64,000 nt of DNA from positions 62,001-126,000 of the forward strand of contig NZ_LN651333.1 of assembly GCF_000826145.2 (NCBI RefSeq). The letters are read 5' to 3'. The DNA comes from Sporosarcina koreensis. Lineage in GTDB: Bacteria; Bacillota; Bacilli; Bacillales_A; Planococcaceae. Below the pieces are notes generated by a model. The model made no database searches. It saw nothing but the letters and a program-made list of their open reading frames with translations, and was not told the origin of the DNA. How positions within the stretch are numbered: position 1 is the first letter of the stretch; every line of letters starts with the position of its first letter. Positions 59,817 to 64,000 of the stretch are shown piece by piece. Position numbers and translations under genes: made by a program.

Positions 59817-60620
59817 CTAAGACCGCTTCAGCAGGCCGCTGTGCAGGTAGAACAGCCCCCCGCTGATCACTTCCACCGTGACGGCGGTTGCATACTGTTC
59901 GTCGATCGCTTGCCGCTCGACCTTGTAACTGTCGGGCAGTTCGTCGGCATCTGCATAGAAGTAATCGAGCACGCGCATGTCGCGGGTGTGCCGCTGTTTC
60001 GCTTCGTCCATCCAGGAATGATCGTCCTGCCGGATCACCTGCTCCAGCAATGTGTCCAGCCGCTCCACCGCATTGTTCGGGTGGATGATATACGGCAGAT
60101 AGTACGTATTCGCCGGGATGGCAGCCGCCAGCTCCAACTCACGGACAGAGGGCTGGAACCCATCGATCACTGCCCCGTTCATCAGGTTCATGCCGAGCGA
60201 GTAGAGGGCTTCCTTTGTCCGGTCGCTCGAGTACGTCACTTTGTAATTCACGCCGAGCCATGGCGTGAGTGTCACTTGAGCGGCCTGTCCGGCGGCCGGC
60301 GTTTCGTAGAGCTGGACGTACTTCCCCTGCTGCCCCGCCACCTCGAACAGCTGGTGGAGCCGCGGGGATCCGAAGTGGATGCGTTCCCCTTTCATGGATG
60401 AACTGAACTGCTTCGGATTCGTAATCATCGTCAGCTGAGCAGGGTTCGGTTCCGCCCCGACACTTTCCACATAACTCCAGTAGTACGGCCGGTTCATGAT
60501 GCGTTTGTCCATCTCCGTTGTCAGCTGTACGGTCAGATGGTCATCACTCTCTTCTATGATTCCACATCGGTTCTCTTCGAAAAAACGGTGGATATATTGT
60601 TTGATGGCTCGTTCATCCAT
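59817..60620 (-). CDS. yqhG: YqhG family protein
   Basis: 267 residues from ATG 60620 (GGGGAGGG upstream). Starts MDERAIKQYIHRFFEENRCG, followed by HLTVQLTTEMDKRIMNRPYYWSYVE, a YqhG-like pattern; no membrane helix. Function unknown. It follows the yqhH helicase gene by 13 nt, the order known from Bacillus. Confidence 0.88.
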   Translation of the reverse strand: MDERAIKQYIHRFFEENRCGIIEESDDHLTVQLTTEMDKRIMNRPYYWSYVESVGAEPNPAQLTMITNPKQFSSSMKGERIHFGSPRLHQLFEVAGQQGKYVQLYETPAAGQAAQVTLTPWLGVNYKVTYSSDRTKEALYSLGMNLMNGAVIDGFQPSVRELELAAAIPANTYYLPYIIHPNNAVERLDTLLEQVIRQDDHSWMDEAKQRHTRDMRVLDYFYADADELPDSYKVERQAIDEQYATAVTVEVISGGLFYLHSGLLKRS

Positions 60621-60633
60621 AGGCGCCCTCCCC

Positions 60634-62154
60634 TCATGAAATCGATTTTTCCGGGTCGGATAAAATATGATCGAGTTCTCCGACCACCGTTTCGAACACG
60701 CCGATCTTCTTCTCCAGCAGCTCGACCATCTTGTCTTCCACGGAGTCTTCGACAGCCAGATTATAGATGTGGACATCCTGTTCCTGCCCGAGCCGGTGCA
60801 CCCGGCCGATCCGCTGTTCGAGTTTCATCGGGTTCCACGGCAGGTCATAGTTGACGACGTGGTGGCAGAATTGGAGGTTTAACCCTTCGCTGCCTGATTC
60901 GGTCGCAATCAGGACTTGCGCTTTCTGCTGGAACAGCTGTTTCATCCATTCCCGTTTGTTTTTGCTGAACTTTCCATTGAACAGCACGCTGGACACGCCC
61001 TGTTTGTGGAGATAGGCCTGCAAGTAGACTTGCGTCGCGCGGTATTCGGTGAACACGATCACTTTGTCATCCGCCAGGCGGATCAGTTCCGCTGTCTTCT
61101 CCGCCTTCGAATGGATGCCTGTCCGCGTCAGCTGGAGAAGCAATTGCTCCATTTCCCGGCGGAGGGCCGTATCAGCGGTTTCCTTTGCGATCTTCTCGAG
61201 CGTCAGCACGGCTGCAAGCGGACTGCTGCACAGCTCCCTCTGCAGCGTCAGCAGCGTGAACGAATCAGCAACCGGCAGTTTCGACACCCTGTCATATACG
61301 TCCCGCTCTTCCTGCGAAAACCCGATCGGCACAATCCGGGCATGACGGTCGGTCCATTCGATTCCTGTGTCCCCCCGTACATTCCGCACCATCACCTGCT
61401 GGATGAGCTCCCGCAGGAACTCGTCCTCTTCGACGTGATGCTTGCTGGCCGAAAAGACACTCTGGAACGTTTCCAAGTTCCCGAGATGCCCGGGCTTCAG
61501 CAGGGAGATCAGGTTGAACAGCTCGAACACATCATTCTGGATGGGTGTCGCGGTCAGCAGCAGGCAAAACTTCTTCTTCATCTGCTGGACGAACTCGTAG
61601 TTTTTCGTCTTCGGATTTTTCAATTTGTGCGCCTCATCGATGATGACGAGGTCAAACTCCTGCCGGCTGATCGCTTCTCTATGCGGACTGCGTTTCGCCA
61701 TATCGATGCTCGTGACGACGATCGGGCAATGGTCCATGTTGTATTTCTTGTTATAGGCCATCGCGGGAATGTGGAATTTCGTGTTCAGCTCAGCGAGCCA
61801 CTGGTTCGTCAGCGAGGCAGGCGCGAGGATCAACGCCTTCTTCACGAGACCCCGGATCAGATATTCTTTCAGGATTAGACCGGCCTCGATTGTCTTTCCG
61901 AGACCGACTTCATCCGCCAATATCGCTTTGCCGTTCATGCGCTCGATGACTCGCTCGGCCGCTTCCAGCTGATGCGGGAACGCAGTCAGATTCGGCAGAT
62001 GGCGTGTGCATTGCAGTCCGTTGAACTCCGAAATCAGCTTTGCCTGCTCCGCTTCGTAGCCCAGCTGATACAGCGCCCAGCTATCCCACGGTTCCCGGTT
62101 TTCGAGCCGGTCGGTGAATCCGTCTTTCCATTCCGTTGATCTCTCAATTTGCAT
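60634..62154 (-). CDS. yqhH: YqhH, SNF2-type helicase-like ATPase
   Basis: 506 residues from ATG 62154. Walker A DEVGLGKT (81-88), Walker B IIDEAHKL, motif III LLLTATPIQND and the second RecA lobe with ESGSEGLNLQFC and QRIGRVHRLGQ. This is the RapA/SNF2 family layout. It may act on RNA polymerase or nucleoprotein, but the role is not established. Paired with yqhG. The glycine-cleavage genes that neighbour this pair in Bacillus are not in the window. Confidence 0.9.
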   Translation of the reverse strand: MQIERSTEWKDGFTDRLENREPWDSWALYQLGYEAEQAKLISEFNGLQCTRHLPNLTAFPHQLEAAERVIERMNGKAILADEVGLGKTIEAGLILKEYLIRGLVKKALILAPASLTNQWLAELNTKFHIPAMAYNKKYNMDHCPIVVTSIDMAKRSPHREAISRQEFDLVIIDEAHKLKNPKTKNYEFVQQMKKKFCLLLTATPIQNDVFELFNLISLLKPGHLGNLETFQSVFSASKHHVEEDEFLRELIQQVMVRNVRGDTGIEWTDRHARIVPIGFSQEERDVYDRVSKLPVADSFTLLTLQRELCSSPLAAVLTLEKIAKETADTALRREMEQLLLQLTRTGIHSKAEKTAELIRLADDKVIVFTEYRATQVYLQAYLHKQGVSSVLFNGKFSKNKREWMKQLFQQKAQVLIATESGSEGLNLQFCHHVVNYDLPWNPMKLEQRIGRVHRLGQEQDVHIYNLAVEDSVEDKMVELLEKKIGVFETVVGELDHILSDPEKSIS

Positions 62155-62256
62155 ATCGATTCCCCTCGTTTTCCCAGACCTTTTCATAAGGTTGCCCATA
62201 ACTCATCCATTCTATGTATTTTCCTTTCACGAACCGGACGCCGGGTAACAGAACCG

Positions 62257-62296
62257 CAAAAAGAGAGCCGGGTCGCTGAAGGACCGGCTCTCCCCG
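62257..62296 (-). terminator. Terminator of the RNase J gene
   Basis: GAGAGCCGG and CCGGCTCTC form a strong stem followed on the minus strand by TTTTTGC. Confidence 0.9.
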
Positions 62297-62299
62297 CTT

Positions 62300-63973
62300 T
62301 TACATTTCCATGACGAAGATCAGCAGCATCGGACGGCGTTTCGTCCGTTCGTACAGCAGTGTCTCCACAGCCTTCTTCACTTGCTGGCGGATCACCACAC
62401 GGTCGCTGCCTTCCGCTTTCTGAACTTGCTGGACGGCTGACGCCACGATTTCATTCACCTCGGCGATCAGTTCCTCGGCATCTGGCTTGTAGACAAATCC
62501 TCGGGAGATCGTATCCGGTTCCATCAGCAGCTCCCCGTCCGTCTTGTCGACCGTCACCAGAATCACGAGAATCCCTTCTTCGGACAGCAGTTTCCGGTCG
62601 CGCAGCACGATCTTTCCGACATCCCCGATGCCGAGCCCGTCCACGAAGACCCGGCCGGCCTTCACGCTGCGCGTCTGCCGGGCCTCCTCTTTGCTGACAT
62701 CGACGACCTCTCCGTTTTTGACAATGAAGATGTTGTCCCGTTCCACCCCGACCGACTCCGCCAGCTGCCGATGCTTGTACAGCATCCGGTATTCCCCGTG
62801 GATGGGGATGAAATACTTCGGCTTCATGAGTGTCAGCATCAGCTTCAACTCTTCCTGGCGGGCATGGCCGGAGACGTGCATGCCCGATTCTCCGCCGCTG
62901 CCATAGACGACATTCGCGCGGAGCCGGTACAGGCTGTCGATGATGCGGGAGACGTTCTTTTCATTGCCCGGAATCGGCGAAGACGCAAACAGCACGGTGT
63001 CTTCCGGCAGCACTTCCACTTTCCTGAACGCAGAACTCGCGAGGCGTGACAGCGCGGCCATCGGCTCCCCCTGGCTGCCTGTGCAGAGGACTGCGACTTG
63101 TTCCGGCGGCAGTTTCATGATTTCGTACGGCTCGATCAGCATGCCGTCCGGAATCGACAGGTGGCCGGTCTCCGCCGCGACGTTCACGATATTTGTCATG
63201 CTTCTGCCGAGCAGCGCCAGTTTTCGGCCGGTCTTCTCAGCGGCATCGATGACTTGCTGGACCCGATGGACGTTCGAGGCAAATGTGGAAATGAACACTT
63301 TCCGCGGCGCTTGCCGGAACGCCTCTTCGATATGACCGCCGATCGCCATCTCGGATGGGTTGAATCCCGGCCACTCGGCATTCGTGCTTTCCGACAACAG
63401 GACGAGTACACCGCGCTGCCCGATTTCCGCCATCCGGTGAATATCGGGCGACTCGTTATTCACGGGGGTCAGATCGAATTTGAAGTCGCCGGTATGCACG
63501 ACATTCCCGATCGGCGTCTGGAATACGACCCCGACACAGTCCGGAATACTGTGGTTGGTCCGGAAGAACGACACGTCCACTTGCCCGAACGGCAACACGG
63601 AATCCGCGTCGATCTCGTGCAGCTCGGTTTCACGAAGGAGACCATGCTCTTTCAGTTTGATTTCAATCAATCCCATCGTCAGCGCCGTGGCGTATACCGG
63701 CAGCTGCAGCTGCTTCAGGAAATACGGTATGCCGCCCGTATGGTCTTCGTGACCATGTGTCACAATGAGCGCTTTGACGCGGTCCCTGTTCTCCTTCAAG
63801 TACGTGATGTCCTGGATGATCAGGTCGATGCCCAGAAGGCTTTCATCCGGAAACTTGGATCCGCAGTCCACGATGAAAATGTCCTCTTTATACTGAATGC
63901 CATACATATTCTTTCCTATTTCGTTGACGCCGCCTAAAGCGAAAATCGAAACGGTCTCTTTTTGGATTTCCAT
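62300..63973 (-). CDS. Ribonuclease J family protein
   Basis: 557 residues from ATG 63973 (GGGAGTGG upstream). The metallo-beta-lactamase site HGHEDH is intact (H73, H75, D77, H78), followed by HTGDFKFD, the beta-CASP part (STFASNVHRVQQVI) and a full C-terminal dimerisation end RRPMLLIFVMEM. Like RNase J1 it keeps HGHEDH, whereas Bacillus J2 has HGHDEN. It resembles both about equally and may be a third paralogue. Endo- and 5'-exonuclease of mRNA. The window ends just upstream, so its promoter is not visible. Confidence 0.93.
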   Translation of the reverse strand: MEIQKETVSIFALGGVNEIGKNMYGIQYKEDIFIVDCGSKFPDESLLGIDLIIQDITYLKENRDRVKALIVTHGHEDHTGGIPYFLKQLQLPVYATALTMGLIEIKLKEHGLLRETELHEIDADSVLPFGQVDVSFFRTNHSIPDCVGVVFQTPIGNVVHTGDFKFDLTPVNNESPDIHRMAEIGQRGVLVLLSESTNAEWPGFNPSEMAIGGHIEEAFRQAPRKVFISTFASNVHRVQQVIDAAEKTGRKLALLGRSMTNIVNVAAETGHLSIPDGMLIEPYEIMKLPPEQVAVLCTGSQGEPMAALSRLASSAFRKVEVLPEDTVLFASSPIPGNEKNVSRIIDSLYRLRANVVYGSGGESGMHVSGHARQEELKLMLTLMKPKYFIPIHGEYRMLYKHRQLAESVGVERDNIFIVKNGEVVDVSKEEARQTRSVKAGRVFVDGLGIGDVGKIVLRDRKLLSEEGILVILVTVDKTDGELLMEPDTISRGFVYKPDAEELIAEVNEIVASAVQQVQKAEGSDRVVIRQQVKKAVETLLYERTKRRPMLLIFVMEM

Positions 63974-64000
63974 CCCGCAACCACTCCCTGTTTCCACTGA

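Noticed and set aside
1..64000. tRNA or rRNA genes, origins, attachment sites
   Set aside because: I saw no tRNA cloverleaf, rRNA, DnaA-box cluster or att-like direct repeats by reading; a tRNAscan and Rfam search would settle it.

Overview
The window reads as chromosomal DNA of a GC-rich Gram-positive bacterium of the Bacillales, most likely Planococcaceae (Bhargavaea/Planococcus/Sporosarcina-like). This rests on strong AGGAGG-type ribosome sites, frequent GTG/TTG starts, and Bacillus-type genes (csaA, ykoEDC behind a TPP riboswitch, yfkAB, csbB-gtrA-yfhO, yqhG/yqhH, RNase J, a holin-like type I toxin). The organism call is inference; no rRNA or tRNA gene was seen.

Layout. 1-1.4 kb is AT-rich with a 36-residue type I toxin, two small membrane proteins and a Bacillales-type interspersed repeat. 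1.1-8.2 kb is a dense minus-strand run of small membrane or unknown proteins, several coupled by ATGA overlaps, with a few recognisable soluble genes (RDD, DUF2087, NUDIX, VOC) and one probable pseudogene. 8.4-11.8 kb has a CYP152 fatty-acid peroxygenase, an orphan decayed MazE antitoxin, an unknown protein and a frameshifted GNAT acetyltransferase. 11.8-16.9 kb has an adenylate-forming ligase/SDR pair, small proteins, a lipoprotein, a methyltransferase and csaA. 16.9-21.2 kb has a fused double APH-like kinase, a CPBP protease and a truncated IS4 transposase abutting a long hairpin. 21.3-24.9 kb has a TlpA-type thioredoxin with small membrane proteins, then an ECF sigma/anti-sigma pair. 25-31.8 kb has a MerR/TipAS regulator, a Cache-GGDEF protein and a sucrose locus (LacI regulator, sucrose-6-P hydrolase, PTS EIIBC). 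32-38.3 kb has an AAE-family exchanger, an MFS exporter, a DUF2207 protein, an N-acetylglucosamine-type kinase and a HAD phosphatase. 38.5-42.2 kb has a MOSC protein and the TPP-riboswitch-controlled ykoEDC transporter. 42.7-46.7 kb is a csbB-gtrA-yfhO glycosylation operon. 46.9-52.3 kb has yfkAB, guanine deaminase and a two-subunit gluconate-dehydrogenase-like enzyme. 52.3-64 kb has an NhaP-type antiporter, DinB and cupin proteins, pgi, a disulfide oxidoreductase, yqhG/yqhH and RNase J.

The most unusual feature is three intergenic tracts (42.26-42.72, 57.66-57.81 and 59.40-59.77 kb) of degenerate 19-21-nt units with a short fixed core, in two cases split into two blocks around an unrelated segment of about 120 nt. 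They are not CRISPRs. Spacing near two helical turns suggests a DNA-level role, although some blocks can also be read as 7-residue protein repeats. I know of no described function.

Gene interplay that can be supported: sucrose uptake, hydrolysis and local repression; TPP-sensing control of a thiamine-precursor ECF transporter; a three-protein lipid-linked sugar pathway to the cell surface; an ECF sigma factor with its anti-sigma factor; and a probable autoregulated MerR promoter.
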